NCBI GenBank assembly: GCA_963665915.2
Contig: CAXXSG010000001.1
Coordinates: forward strand, 62,001 to 126,000
Direction of reading: 5' to 3'
Source of the DNA: JAFGRU01 sp963665915
GTDB taxonomy: Bacteria > Desulfobacterota > Desulfuromonadia > Desulfuromonadales > JAAYDE01
Length of the DNA stretch: 64,000 nucleotides
The notes under the pieces were generated by a model. It was not told the DNA's origin. It was given only the letters and a program-made list of their open reading frames with translations, and made no database searches. The first letter of the stretch is position 1, and every line of letters starts with the position of its first letter. The translations under genes were made by a program, and so were the position numbers. Positions 8,867 to 18,267 of this stretch are shown here, in pieces.

Positions 8867-11274
8867 CAGACTTTTTCCAGCTTTTCAAGAGTACAGGGAA
8901 GCGGACTTCCACCGGGTACAAACAGGTTCAACGCCGAACGCCGTATGTAAGAAAGAAACACAACATCCTCGCTCATTTCAGCGGAAATCCGGACCATGAC
9001 TTTAAAACTCCCATGATAGGTAACCACCCGTACCTTCTCTCCTGCGGATAGCTGTTGCATTTCCGCGGATTTCGGATGGATAAAGACGTATGGTTCCGGC
9101 CGCACCGTTTCCAACGTTTCCGAAAAACCGGCAAGAATGCCGGAACCAAAAAAATCGGGGATCGGAATAAGGGAAAGGCTTTTTTCCGGAAACAGCGGAA
9201 GAAACAAAGGTTTTTTCTCCGGCAAATTTTCCAGGGAACCCGTTATGCGAAGCCCTCCACTTTCCGGGACGAGTTGGGAAAGACCTCTGAAACACCTCTC
9301 CACTCGCTCCACCTCACGACGGACCCCATCTATGGAGTCACCCATGGCAAGAATAGAGGCCAGAATTCGCCAGACCTCCCGCGGCCGGACAGTCGGCTGG
9401 GACGCTTCGAAGACCCGCGGCGGAAATCCTCCGCGGCCGGTTTCACGCAGAGGAATGCCGGGTTCAAAAACCTTGCGAAAAACCTGCATCCTCCCCTCGT
9501 TGTTAACAAGTACACCCTCCTGTTCCGCAGGTGCCGCGGACGGCAGAAAAATATCCGCACTGGTGACACTGGCGGTGGGAAGATAATCAATCACCACAAA
9601 CAGACTAAGATGGGTACGGGCGGCCTGCGCCAGGCCCGGATCAGGATAATTATTCAGAAAATCATTTTCCAGGCAAATCAGGACCTTCAGCTGGTTTTCC
9701 AGAGCCTGGTTGATGATCTCATCAAAAGTAGGCGACCCATTCGAGAGCAGTGCCGCGCCGAAACTGTTGGGACCGGAAAGAAATACCATGGCGCCACAGG
9801 GACGGCTTTCGTCATTGGAGAGCGAATCAGCCGCCTCAATCAAAAGTTCGACCCCTTCGGGACCAAGAAGATCAACACCGCCGACAAGCACGGGATTTTG
9901 GGCTTTTTCCAAACGCTTCCAAAGCCTTCCCAACACATCGCGGTCTTCACTCTTAAATTGTGAAAAATCGCCATCCGCCAACCCTTTAAGAACGGACGCT
10001 AATTGCCGTGGCTGGATCGTCAGGCGATCGGCTTCAAACGGCACCTCCACAGGCCGGGGATCGATAATGACCGCGTAAGCACCGTCGCTGATCGCCTGCC
10101 GGATGGCAGGAGCGCTCATCGGCCCTTCAGCCACCGGATCCGCTCCTATCATCAGAATCAGGTCGCTTTTGCTTAACTCTTTCAGGCTGCGGGCTCGGGA
10201 GCCCAAGCGTGCAGCTACCACCCTGGCGGCCAGGTCTCTTTGCGGATGGTGCTCGAATACAACCTTTTTGACTCCGAGTCGCTCAGCCCAGAGACGCAAC
10301 AGGGCATTACTCTCCAGTGAAGCGCGAGCCGACCCGAGAAACGCGACGCTCTCCTCTCCGAATTTTGCGATCGTCTCTTCGATTCGGCGGCACAATGTGT
10401 TCAGGGCCTCCTCCCAGGAGACCGGATTTCGATTTACAAACGGCAGGCGGGGCCGTTCCGGATGATTGGTAAAGCTGAAGCTGAAACGGCCTCGATCACA
10501 TATAAAATGGCCGTTGGTCTCCGGATTGATGCCGGCCCTGATTCTCAGCAACTCGTGATAACGAGCACCGGGAATAACGGAACAGCCCAGTGAACAGGAG
10601 GGACAGATAGAAGGCGCCTCCTGCAGGTCCCAATGGCGGGCTTTGAAGCGGAAAAGCTTGTCAGTGAACACCCCTGTAGGACAGACATCAATCAGGTTCC
10701 CTGAAAAAGGGCTCTCCAACTGCCCTTCGCGGAAACGGCCGAAAAGGACCCGCTGTCTGGCACCCATAGCTCCGAAGTCGGTGCCGCCGCAGACATCCTG
10801 ATAGGTGCGGACACAGCGGTAGCACTGGATGCAGCGGTTCATCTCCTGCTGGACAAACGGGCCCAGGTTCTGGTTCGGATAAGTTCGCTTCGGACCGCGG
10901 TAGCGACGAATGGCGTGCCCTGCCGCCAGGGTCATCTCCTGCAGCGGACATTCCCCACCCGTATCGCAGACCGGACAGTCATGGGGATGGTTCGTCATCA
11001 GCCACTCGATCACATGGCACCTCATTTCCTGAGCTTCCGGATCCGAAGTCGAAACCACCATTCCGTCCTGAGCCTGAACCATGCACGACATCTGCACACC
11101 CTTGATGGGCCCATCCAGAAACTTCACCGCACACAGACGGCAGCTGCCAACGGCACTCAAGCCTTCGTGATAGCAGAGGTGGGGGATATAAATCCCCAGC
11201 ATCTTTGCGGCTTCGAGAACACTGGTTCCCTCCGCAACCTCTATCTCCCGATTGTCGATGGTCAGAACAGGCAT
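8866..11274 (-). CDS. nuoG: NADH-quinone oxidoreductase subunit G (Fe-S / molybdopterin-oxidoreductase-like)
   Basis: NuoG is the largest peripheral subunit of complex I and holds several iron-sulfur clusters. Near the N-terminus are a [2Fe-2S] ferredoxin domain (CRLCAVKF), the His-Cys cluster motif HPHDCPVCDTGGEC, and a 4Fe motif (CIQCYRCVRTYQDVC). A further CPSCSLGC motif opens the molybdopterin-oxidoreductase-like region, which has lost the cofactor in this family. I chose ATG 11274; a few in-frame codons lie upstream but add nothing recognisable. The product is about 802 residues, typical for the group. Confidence 0.95.
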   Translation of the reverse strand: MPVLTIDNREIEVAEGTSVLEAAKMLGIYIPHLCYHEGLSAVGSCRLCAVKFLDGPIKGVQMSCMVQAQDGMVVSTSDPEAQEMRCHVIEWLMTNHPHDCPVCDTGGECPLQEMTLAAGHAIRRYRGPKRTYPNQNLGPFVQQEMNRCIQCYRCVRTYQDVCGGTDFGAMGARQRVLFGRFREGQLESPFSGNLIDVCPTGVFTDKLFRFKARHWDLQEAPSICPSCSLGCSVIPGARYHELLRIRAGINPETNGHFICDRGRFSFSFTNHPERPRLPFVNRNPVSWEEALNTLCRRIEETIAKFGEESVAFLGSARASLESNALLRLWAERLGVKKVVFEHHPQRDLAARVVAARLGSRARSLKELSKSDLILMIGADPVAEGPMSAPAIRQAISDGAYAVIIDPRPVEVPFEADRLTIQPRQLASVLKGLADGDFSQFKSEDRDVLGRLWKRLEKAQNPVLVGGVDLLGPEGVELLIEAADSLSNDESRPCGAMVFLSGPNSFGAALLSNGSPTFDEIINQALENQLKVLICLENDFLNNYPDPGLAQAARTHLSLFVVIDYLPTASVTSADIFLPSAAPAEQEGVLVNNEGRMQVFRKVFEPGIPLRETGRGGFPPRVFEASQPTVRPREVWRILASILAMGDSIDGVRREVERVERCFRGLSQLVPESGGLRITGSLENLPEKKPLFLPLFPEKSLSLIPIPDFFGSGILAGFSETLETVRPEPYVFIHPKSAEMQQLSAGEKVRVVTYHGSFKVMVRISAEMSEDVVFLSYIRRSALNLFVPGGSPLPCTLEKLEKV

Positions 11275-11302
11275 AAACAAACTCAATAGATTGAAAGTTC
11301 AA

Positions 11303-12583
11303 TCAGTCATTCAGGGGACATTTCCGTTGCCGGATGTGATCCCGTATCTCTTCTTCAAAATTCCGCAGCAAACCTTCCATCGGAAACATCGCTCCCATGG
11401 CCAGAGGACAGAAACTGCGGCCGTTGATGTTGCGGACCTGGGCCCGCAAAGTCTCCAAGTCCTCCAGGGTCCCCTCCCCTGTTTCAATCTTCTCCAGCAG
11501 CCAGCAGACAAAAGGGAGGCCGTCCCGGCAGGGGGTACAGAAGCCACAGCTTTCACGGGCATAGAAACGAGTCAGGGTCAAGGCCGCTTTGACCATGCAG
11601 GTGCGATCGTCGAAGACGATCACACCACCGGTTCCGAGGCCGCTCCCTTTCTCTTTCAAAGGATCGAAATCCATGGGGACATCCATGTCCGCAGCCGTCA
11701 GGAAAACGGTTGAGGACCCTCCCGGAAGACAAGCTTTGAATTTCCGTCCTTTCCAGACCCCCTCGCCGTGAATTTCGATGATTTCCCTCAATGAGATGCC
11801 GAGCGGAAGCTCGAAGCACTCGGTACGGTTGAGGTGCCCCGAAAGGCCGAACAACTTGGTCCCCGCCCCTTTTTCATTAAGGGCCAGGTTTTTATACCAG
11901 TCCGCCCCGTTGACGAGGATGTGGGAAACATTGGCCAGGGTTTCAGGATTGTTGATCGTCGTCGGTCTACCGAACAACCCTTTTACGGCAGGGAAAGGGG
12001 GCTTGAAGCGGGGGGTGGGCCTTTTCCCTTCCAGTCCGTTCAATAGTGCGGTCTCTTCGCCGCAGAGATAACGGCCGCCACTCCCATGCACATCCACCTC
12101 CAGGGAAAACCCGGAACCGAGGATGTTTTTCCCCAGAAAACCCTCTTTCGCGGCCTCTTCAAGCGCCCGCTTCACGGCCTGCACGCAAAGCTCGTATTCA
12201 TAGCGGATAAAAACATAGGCTTTGGTGACCTGGAGTGCGAAAGCGCCGATGATAATCCCTTCGATGACCTGATGGGGGTCGGCCATAAGCAGTGTCCGGT
12301 CCTTGTAAGTGCCGGGCTCCATTTCATCCACATTGCAGATCAGATATTTTTCCCCGGGCTTGTCGGCCGGAAAAAACGACCATTTCAGTCCCGTGGGGAA
12401 ACCGGCCCCGCCACGACCGCGCAACCCCGAAGCCTTGACCGTTTCCCGAACCTCTTCCGGTGTCATCGACTTGAGAGCCTTGCGCAGCCCTTGATAGCCG
12501 CCGCTCTGAAGGTACTCCCGAATAAAAGCAGTCTCCCCGGGACGCCGGTTTTTCAACAGAAGTTGTGGATACTGCTTGGTCAT
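11303..12583 (-). CDS. nuoF: NADH-quinone oxidoreductase subunit F (NADH- and FMN-binding)
   Basis: NuoF oxidises NADH with FMN and passes electrons to the N3 cluster. The 426-residue product has the NADH site GRGGAGFPTGLKW, the FMN region with CNVDEMEPGTYKDR, and the cluster motif SCGFCTPCRDG near the C-terminus. The start at ATG 12583 overlaps the nuoE stop as ATGA and is preceded by a GAGG ribosome site. The longer upstream frame is a shadow of nuoE. Confidence 0.96.
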   Translation of the reverse strand: MTKQYPQLLLKNRRPGETAFIREYLQSGGYQGLRKALKSMTPEEVRETVKASGLRGRGGAGFPTGLKWSFFPADKPGEKYLICNVDEMEPGTYKDRTLLMADPHQVIEGIIIGAFALQVTKAYVFIRYEYELCVQAVKRALEEAAKEGFLGKNILGSGFSLEVDVHGSGGRYLCGEETALLNGLEGKRPTPRFKPPFPAVKGLFGRPTTINNPETLANVSHILVNGADWYKNLALNEKGAGTKLFGLSGHLNRTECFELPLGISLREIIEIHGEGVWKGRKFKACLPGGSSTVFLTAADMDVPMDFDPLKEKGSGLGTGGVIVFDDRTCMVKAALTLTRFYARESCGFCTPCRDGLPFVCWLLEKIETGEGTLEDLETLRAQVRNINGRSFCPLAMGAMFPMEGLLRNFEEEIRDHIRQRKCPLND

Positions 12584-13069
12584 GCCATCGCCTCGCGACG
12601 CTCGTTTTCCAGAATTTCGTCGATCTTTTCCAGCGTCAGGTTGCCATACAGGTTGAATCCGACCAGCATGCTCGGTGCCTCTCCACAGGCCCCCAGGCAA
12701 CAGGTCGGCAACAGGGTGAAAACTCCGTCGGCCGTCGTTTCTCCCGGTTTGATACCCAGCTTCTGCTGTAGATAGCTGTAAATCTCTTCGCTTCCCCGGC
12801 TCCAGCAACATATCGAATCACAAACATGAACCACTCTTTTGCCCACCGGCTGGCGATAAATCTTGTCATAAAAAAGTGCTGACCTCTTCCACCTGGAGAG
12901 GAGAAATACCGATTATGTTGGCGGTCAGTTCTACCCCGGCGTCCGGCACCCAACCATGATTCTTCTGGATGGCCCGCAGGATATCGATTACCAGCTCGCG
13001 TGGATGGGAAACCCCTGCAACCCGCTCCCGGAATTCGGCTATTTCAACATCAGAAAGTAGAATATTCAT
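12580..13069 (-). pseudogene. nuoE: NADH-quinone oxidoreductase subunit E, interrupted by a +1 frameshift
   Basis: NuoE is the thioredoxin-like [2Fe-2S] subunit that works with NuoF. The first 67 codons (13069-12866) encode the helical N-terminal domain and end at PLQVEEVSTFL. The second half, from about 12870 down to 12580, encodes the cluster domain with CDSICCW and the CLGACGEAP cysteine pair. Between them is a run of six T on the minus strand (12870-12875); with five T the frames would join as EVSTFYDKIYRQPVGKRVVH, exactly the family sequence. This may be a sequencing error, a recent mutation or a slippage site. All other nuo genes are intact, which favours an error or tolerated slippage. 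Confidence 0.85.
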
Positions 13070-13076
13070 ATCATAT

Positions 13077-13201
13077 TACTGTTTAGCACAATGGACTCGC
13101 GGTGCCCATGGAAACGGCGCCTGAATGGCGACAGTAAAACCCCATGGGCGACCCTTGGAATGGGCGCTGCGAGACCATCAAGAATACAGTGAACAGTTTT
13201 A
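13077..13201. repeat. Intergenic palindromic repeat, family A, copy 1 (between nuoBCD and nuoE)
   Basis: This element of about 125 bp has imperfect inverted halves (AATGGACTCGCGGTGCCCAT against ATGGGCGCTGCGAGACCAT read in reverse) and outer arms ACTGTT/AACAGT. A second copy lies at 52375-52500 behind pepA. It fills the gap between the nuoBCD stop and the nuoE start and has no coding potential. Confidence 0.8.
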
Positions 13202-13202
13202 C

Positions 13203-15590
13203 TCAGCGGTCCAGATCCGCGAGAACAAAATCAATCGACCCCAGAATCGCGATCAAGTCAGCAATCATAAAGCCTCGGCTCATCAACGGCAGCGCCTGGA
13301 TGTGGGCGAAAGACGGGGCGCGAATCCGCATCCGGTAGGGGGTGTTGAGGCCGTCGCTGACCATATAGTAACCGCACTCCCCCTTGCTCGATTCCACGGC
13401 GCGGTAGCATTCACCCGGAGGAGGAGCAGGTCCCCGGGAGACATTCTGGAAGTGATGGATAAGGCTTTCAATGTCCTGCAGCCCATCTTCCCGCTTGGGG
13501 AAGGCATAGCGATAATCGTCGGTTATCCAACGCCCGCCCGGCATGTTTGCAGCCGCCTGCTTGACAATTCTCAGGCTCTGCCGCATCTCATCCATCTTGA
13601 TCCGATAGCGGGCAAAGCAATCCCCTTCGGAAGCCGTGGGAACTTCAAAATCGAACTCCTCATAGCCTCCATAGGGCATACTCTTGCGCAGATCCCAGGC
13701 CAGGCCGGCACCGCGCAGAAAAGGCCCGGACAATCCCCAATCGATGGCTTCATCGAGACTGACCTTGCCGACTTTTTCAGTCCTGGCCCGGAACAGAGGA
13801 CCGTCGGTCAATAACATTTCAAACTCGTCTAGACGTTTGCCGAAGCCGGCGGCAAAATGGTCGACCTTCTCTTTCCAGCCATCAGGCAGATCGGCCGGGA
13901 GACCGCCGATCCGGAACCATGACGGATGCATCCGCCCGCCGGTGATGGTCTCGACAATGTCGAAAATCTGCTCGCGGGAATCAAAGGCATAAAAGGATGG
14001 CGTCATGGCACCGACATCAAGGGCAAAAGTCCCCAGCCAGACCAGGTGGCTCGCCAACCTGAAAAGTTCGCACAAAAGGACACGGATATACTGAGCCCGC
14101 TTCGGCACCTCCACCCCCAGCATAGTCTCCAGTGAATGCAGATAAGCCATGTTGTTGAGCGAGCCGGCCAGATAATCGATACGGTCGGTGTAGGGAATAT
14201 ACTGGTTCCAGTGCTGGCGTTCGCCGATCTTTTCCGCTCCGCGGTGATGGAAGCCGATGTCGCAATCGATATCGATGACCTCTTCGCCGTCGAGCTCCAG
14301 AAGAACCCGGAGGACCCCATGGGTTCCGGGATGGTGAGGCCCCATGTTCAGCACCATATGACGCTCGCCGATACCACCTTTTTTGTGACTGAAAAAATCT
14401 TCCGCTTCCCTGGGGATCATCTTGGCAGCGGTTTCCGCCGTGTAAGGCTCCATTTCCGTGGCTCGGGAAGGGTGCTCTTTGCGCAGGGGATGTCCATCCC
14501 AGGAATCGGGCATGAGAATGCGCCGTAAATTGGGGTGACCGTCGAAACGGATGCCGAACATGTCGAAAACTTCCCGCTCATACCAATCAGCCGACTTCCA
14601 AAGCGATGTGATGGTAGGGACCTGTGGGGCCGCTCCCTTGAGGGGGACTTTAATGCGCAGGTAGCCGGGCTCGTTAAAAGAAAGGAGGTGGTAAACAAGG
14701 GTAAAATCATTATCCCGTTTGTTTCTGCGTGCCGTTTCATCGACCGCGGTCAGGTCTTCAAGGCGCCGGTAGCGAACAGGTGCCTCCTTCTTCAGAAAAC
14801 CGAGGACCTCTCCGGCATCCTCCGCCGAGACGATGAAGCCTGGCATGTCGCTGACCTCGCCATCCTCCCTCACCTTGCCGGCGAAACGCTCTTCGAGGCT
14901 TGCCCGCAAAGTCTGTACCCCGGCGGGGAATGTCACCTTCGGCTGTGCCGGTTTCCACAGAGTTTCAGCCCGGTTCCCCCAGAAAGCAGGGTGTTGCATG
15001 GATGTGCCGCGGATGGGAGCACAGCCGTATCCGGGACCACGGGTATCGCGGGACTTGGTTGCACCGTCCACCAGTACAGGAGCGACAGTTCCTTCCGTCC
15101 CGCCTTGCATTCCCAGAACACAGCGGGCCGGCTGCTCTTCATTAGCTATTTTTTCCTGAAGCATCAGAAGGGCCTGCATGAATGCTTCGGGCCGCGGCGG
15201 ACAGCCGGGGACATAGATATCCACCGGCAACAACTGATTGACCCCCTGCACCACACTGTAAACATCGTACATACCACCGGAATTGGCACAACTCCCCATG
15301 GCAATGACCCACTTCGGGTTGGTCATCTGCTCGTAAATCCGAAGAATTGAAGGTCCCATCTTTTTGAAAGGCGTCCCGGAAACAACCATCAGGTCCGCTT
15401 CCCGCGGTGAATTGCGGATGACCTCCGCTCCGAAACGGGCCACGTCAAAATGCGAGGTCATGGAGGTCACCTGCTCCACAAAACAACATGAAAGCCCGAA
15501 AAAGGCCGGCCAGATGCTGTTTTTCCTGCTCCAGTTGATCGCATCATCCAGAGTCGACAGCACGATATTGGAAGGAATTTTCTCACTCAT
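13203..15590 (-). CDS. nuoBCD: Fused NADH-quinone oxidoreductase subunits B, C and D
   Basis: A single 795-codon frame joins three peripheral-arm subunits of complex I. Residues 1-165 are NuoB, with the N2 cluster ligands in LSCCFVEQ, GSCANSGG and PGCPPRPE. About residues 215-375 are NuoC, ending in the FDMFGIRFDGHPNLRRIL region. From about 400 the NuoD part has GERHMVLNMGPHHPGTHGVLR and a typical C-terminus ending in DR. NuoCD fusions are common; the three-way BCD fusion is rarer but known in some lineages. The start overlaps nuoA by 8 bp. Confidence 0.95.
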   Translation of the reverse strand: MSEKIPSNIVLSTLDDAINWSRKNSIWPAFFGLSCCFVEQVTSMTSHFDVARFGAEVIRNSPREADLMVVSGTPFKKMGPSILRIYEQMTNPKWVIAMGSCANSGGMYDVYSVVQGVNQLLPVDIYVPGCPPRPEAFMQALLMLQEKIANEEQPARCVLGMQGGTEGTVAPVLVDGATKSRDTRGPGYGCAPIRGTSMQHPAFWGNRAETLWKPAQPKVTFPAGVQTLRASLEERFAGKVREDGEVSDMPGFIVSAEDAGEVLGFLKKEAPVRYRRLEDLTAVDETARRNKRDNDFTLVYHLLSFNEPGYLRIKVPLKGAAPQVPTITSLWKSADWYEREVFDMFGIRFDGHPNLRRILMPDSWDGHPLRKEHPSRATEMEPYTAETAAKMIPREAEDFFSHKKGGIGERHMVLNMGPHHPGTHGVLRVLLELDGEEVIDIDCDIGFHHRGAEKIGERQHWNQYIPYTDRIDYLAGSLNNMAYLHSLETMLGVEVPKRAQYIRVLLCELFRLASHLVWLGTFALDVGAMTPSFYAFDSREQIFDIVETITGGRMHPSWFRIGGLPADLPDGWKEKVDHFAAGFGKRLDEFEMLLTDGPLFRARTEKVGKVSLDEAIDWGLSGPFLRGAGLAWDLRKSMPYGGYEEFDFEVPTASEGDCFARYRIKMDEMRQSLRIVKQAAANMPGGRWITDDYRYAFPKREDGLQDIESLIHHFQNVSRGPAPPPGECYRAVESSKGECGYYMVSDGLNTPYRMRIRAPSFAHIQALPLMSRGFMIADLIAILGSIDFVLADLDR

Positions 15591-16044
15591 CGTTTTTGGC
15601 TCCCGCCTTGGTCCAACGTCCGGAACTCCCGCCCCATTCCAGACCGCCGACTTTCCAGAGATGAACCAGGCCCAGGAAAAGGATCAGGATAAATACGGCA
15701 ACATTGATGAAACCGGCCCAGCCCAGGAGATCGTAAGCCACTGCCCAGGAAGCGATAAAAATGACTTCCACATCAAAAATAACAAAAAAGATGGCGACGA
15801 GATAAAATGGAACCGGCTCTCTCAGTTTCGCCGGTTTGGAGGGCTGTATGCCAGACTCATAAGGCTGGTCCTTGATGGTATTGCGGGTCTTGCGCCCGGG
15901 GACCGCAGCCAGAAAAAGGAGGGCGGCGACGACAAAAAGAGCCATCCCCACATAAATTCCCAGAGAAATAAAATCCTGAGTGGAGGGCGGAGCTGCCGCC
16001 AGAGCGGCGGCTGGAAGATCTCCCATATTTTCCGAAAACGCCAT
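15583..16044 (-). CDS. nuoA: NADH-quinone oxidoreductase subunit A
   Basis: NuoA is a small three-helix membrane subunit and the first gene of the operon. The 153-residue product has the family motif QPYESGIQP followed by the conserved acidic helix FYLVAIFFVIFDVEVIFIASW. ATG 16044 lies downstream of GGAG; an in-frame TTG at 16062 is the alternative. The unusually long Ala/Pro-rich N-terminus (AAALAAAPPSTQDF) is not conserved in the family. Confidence 0.94.
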   Translation of the reverse strand: MAFSENMGDLPAAALAAAPPSTQDFISLGIYVGMALFVVAALLFLAAVPGRKTRNTIKDQPYESGIQPSKPAKLREPVPFYLVAIFFVIFDVEVIFIASWAVAYDLLGWAGFINVAVFILILFLGLVHLWKVGGLEWGGSSGRWTKAGAKNDE

Positions 16045-16062
16045 AGGAACCAACTTCTCCAA

Positions 16063-16533
16063 AAATGATCAGAAGATAAAACATTCAACCAATTATTCGA
16101 ATAAAATCAATGGGGAGACCGTCTTCAACTGTCTTTTTTTCCTTTGCGAACGTCGGGAAGACCGGTAAGCAGGTTGCCCGGTTCATTATGGCTGCGGCAC
16201 AGCCTGTTGAGTACAACAACCTAATTTAACTCAGAAAAAACAAAATCAGCTATCGGTTAACTATACCAAATGTTTTAACTCCCACCAGTGAAGATTTTTT
16301 TTTCGAAAGACAGCTGAAAAGTCGGCAACATCCGATTAAGTTCGACAAGGCTGAAAATCCTCGGCTTGCCACCAACCCTTTGCATCCAATAAAGGAGAAT
16401 TTCTAATTATCTTTCCGCTTGCGAAAAATAGGGGAGATGCCTCGAATTTATTCGGATTTATCTAAAGAGGCTTTGTAATGAAGCCGGCGAATGAGCCAGA
16501 TCAAGCGGTGCCCCCTTAAACAAAGGGGGTTTT
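16063..16533. other. Intergenic region between nuoA and the integron integrase
   Basis: No gene is seen. The AT-rich part next to nuoA should contain the nuo promoter. Near the intI end there is a stem-loop (CCCCCTTAAACAAAGGGGG at 16505-16523) followed by TTTTTC on the plus strand. It could act as a terminator and separates the core nuo region from the integron. Confidence 0.5.
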
Positions 16534-17535
16534 TCAAAGGTTTGCTGACTTGTCGAGCGCATCCAGCGGGCTGGCAACAGCGTTGATATCCTTGGTCATG
16601 ACGTGGGTATATATTTCAGTGGTTTTCACATCAGAATGCCCCATTAATTCCTGAACCACGCGGATATTGGTGCCATTTTCCAACAGATGGGTGGCGAAAG
16701 AGTGGCGGAAAGTGTGGCAGCCGACTTTTTTGTGGATTCCGGCGCGGGTCACGGCCACCTTGACTGCTTTCTGCAATCCTGACTCCTGTACGTGGTGGCG
16801 GCGAACGACCCCGGAACGCGGATCGGTGCTCAGATTTTTACTTGGGAAGACATACTGCCAGCCGAACTCCTTGGCTGCATTCGGATATTTTTTTTCAAGG
16901 GCACCGGGAAGATAAACCAGCCCGTAGCCGTTGGCCAGGTCCTGCTCATGAAACTGCTTAACCCTCTGCACATGACTCTTCAAGGCATCTTTAATGGAGG
17001 AAGGGAAGATTGTCGTCCGATCTTTGCCGCCTTTGGCGGCCCGCAAATAGATCAGGTTGCGCTCAAAATCCAGGTCATGAATGCGCAAACGAATACACTC
17101 CATCAATCGCAGGCCGCCGCCGTACAGCAGTTTGGCCATCAGTTGATGGGTGCCGCTCATCTGCGCCAGAACCATTTTGACCTCGGACTGGCTGAGAACC
17201 ACCGGTGACTGGCGATGCCTTTTTGCTTTTACAGGTTCGATGAGACCATCGATCGGCTGATCAAGAACATTTTTGTAAAGGAATACCAGCGCATTCAGAG
17301 CCAGTTTTTGAGTGGCCACAGAAACCTTCCTTTCTGTAGCCAAATGACTCAAAAAATTTTCAATTTCTTTTTTACCCATGTCTTTTGGGTGCTGTTTTGC
17401 GCCGAAAAAGCGAATAAATCGTGCGATCCACTCGCAATACGTCTGCTCGGTCCGGTAGGCATAATGGTGGTAGCGAAGAACCTGATCCATGAGTTTTAAA
17501 TCCGGGTTGGGGCGAAATTTCTGCTTGTTTTCCAT
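16534..17535 (-). CDS. intI: Integron integrase (tyrosine recombinase, IntI type)
   Basis: The protein of about 333 residues is a tyrosine recombinase. The N-terminal SAM-like domain starts near residue 20 (LRYHHYAYRTEQTYCEWI). The catalytic residues are the arginine in LLYGGGLRLMECIRLR, HTFRHSFATHLL, the GH of LMGHSDVKTTEIYTH, and the final Tyr within that segment. The insert ALEKKYPNAAKEFGWQYVFPS is the patch that distinguishes IntI from XerC/D, and STDPRSGVVRRHH is also IntI-typical. It inserts and excises cassettes at attI and attC. ATG 17535 is chosen; the frame continues to a TTG further upstream. The gene is intact. Confidence 0.95.
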   Translation of the reverse strand: MENKQKFRPNPDLKLMDQVLRYHHYAYRTEQTYCEWIARFIRFFGAKQHPKDMGKKEIENFLSHLATERKVSVATQKLALNALVFLYKNVLDQPIDGLIEPVKAKRHRQSPVVLSQSEVKMVLAQMSGTHQLMAKLLYGGGLRLMECIRLRIHDLDFERNLIYLRAAKGGKDRTTIFPSSIKDALKSHVQRVKQFHEQDLANGYGLVYLPGALEKKYPNAAKEFGWQYVFPSKNLSTDPRSGVVRRHHVQESGLQKAVKVAVTRAGIHKKVGCHTFRHSFATHLLENGTNIRVVQELMGHSDVKTTEIYTHVMTKDINAVASPLDALDKSANL

Positions 17536-17599
17536 ATAAAAATTTAATACCTTCAATAGGTGGAAAAATCAAGAGGTGATTTTCCACTTTTCACCCTTT

Positions 17600-17680
17600 A
17601 TTAGTGAATTAGGTAGAAAAATTTTCCACCTATAGGGGTATTTAGGGTGGAAAATTTTCTACCTAACCATACTGTTAGAC
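17600..17680. other. Putative attI site and integrase-binding palindromes
   Basis: Between intI and the first cassette are two near-perfect palindromes, AGGTAGAAAAATTTTCCACC (17611-17630) and GGTGGAAAATTTTCTACC (17646-17663), plus half-sites of the same sequence closer to intI. They are followed by GTTAGAC at 17674-17680, which fits the GTTRRRY recombination core. By analogy with attI1, the repeats would be integrase-binding sites and the crossover would fall after the G of GTT. The intI promoter must overlap this region. Confidence 0.6.
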
Positions 17681-17699
17681 AGAAATCGAAAGAAAACAA

Positions 17700-18182
17700 A
17701 TGGTTATTCGTTTGGCTAAAACAACTGATACAGAAAAAATCGCTGCAACACATATAGCATCCATTAAGGGGATCTGTTCCACATGCTATGCCCCACAGTC
17801 TATTGCCAGCTGGATGACAATCCTTTCGCCTGATATCTATGAAAATGCAATAAGAGACAAAGTTATGATCGTAGCCGAGGAAAAGGGCGAAATATTTGGT
17901 CTGGGTATTCTCGACCTTGAACACACAGAAATCGGGGCGATTTACATTCATCCAAAGGCCAAAGGTACAGGATGTGGTAGGCAGCTATTGTTGGAATTGG
18001 AGTCAATAGCTTTGGAAAACAATGTTGATCAATTGACTTTATGCTCGACAATCAATGCCCTTGGTTTCTATCAACACCATGGATATGTCAGTGCAAATAA
18101 AACATTCCACGAATTACCCAACGGCGTCAGACTTGAGTGCGTTCGTATGCATAAAACGCTGAAAAAAAATGAATCTGTCTAA
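17700..18182 (+). CDS. GNAT-family N-acetyltransferase (first integron cassette)
   Basis: The 160-residue protein has the GNAT fold: the acetyl-CoA-binding motif A is IHPKAKGTGCGRQLLLELES and the C-terminal motif is INALGFYQHHGY. The acceptor substrate is unknown; many cassette GNATs modify small molecules or ribosomal proteins. The gene starts 25 bp after the cassette boundary and its stop codon overlaps the attC arm GTCTAAC, which is typical of compact cassettes. Confidence 0.85.
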   Translation: MVIRLAKTTDTEKIAATHIASIKGICSTCYAPQSIASWMTILSPDIYENAIRDKVMIVAEEKGEIFGLGILDLEHTEIGAIYIHPKAKGTGCGRQLLLELESIALENNVDQLTLCSTINALGFYQHHGYVSANKTFHELPNGVRLECVRMHKTLKKNESV

Positions 18183-18267
18183 CACCTCAATCAAGGCGGA
18201 GCGATTTTCTCGGGGCGCTTCTTGAAAAAGCCGCTACTGGTTTTGGCCGAGCAGCGCGCCCGCTTAT
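18175..18267. other. attC of the first cassette, 3' arm disrupted
   Basis: The 5' arm CTGTCTAAC (18175-18183) is the exact complement of the cassette start GTTAGACAG at 17674. The AAGGCGG segment near 18194 can pair with CCGCTT near 18260 with one extra G left out, the usual extrahelical base. The expected GTTRRRY end lies at the boundary of the following inverted-repeat element, so the site is probably no longer complete. Confidence 0.6.
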
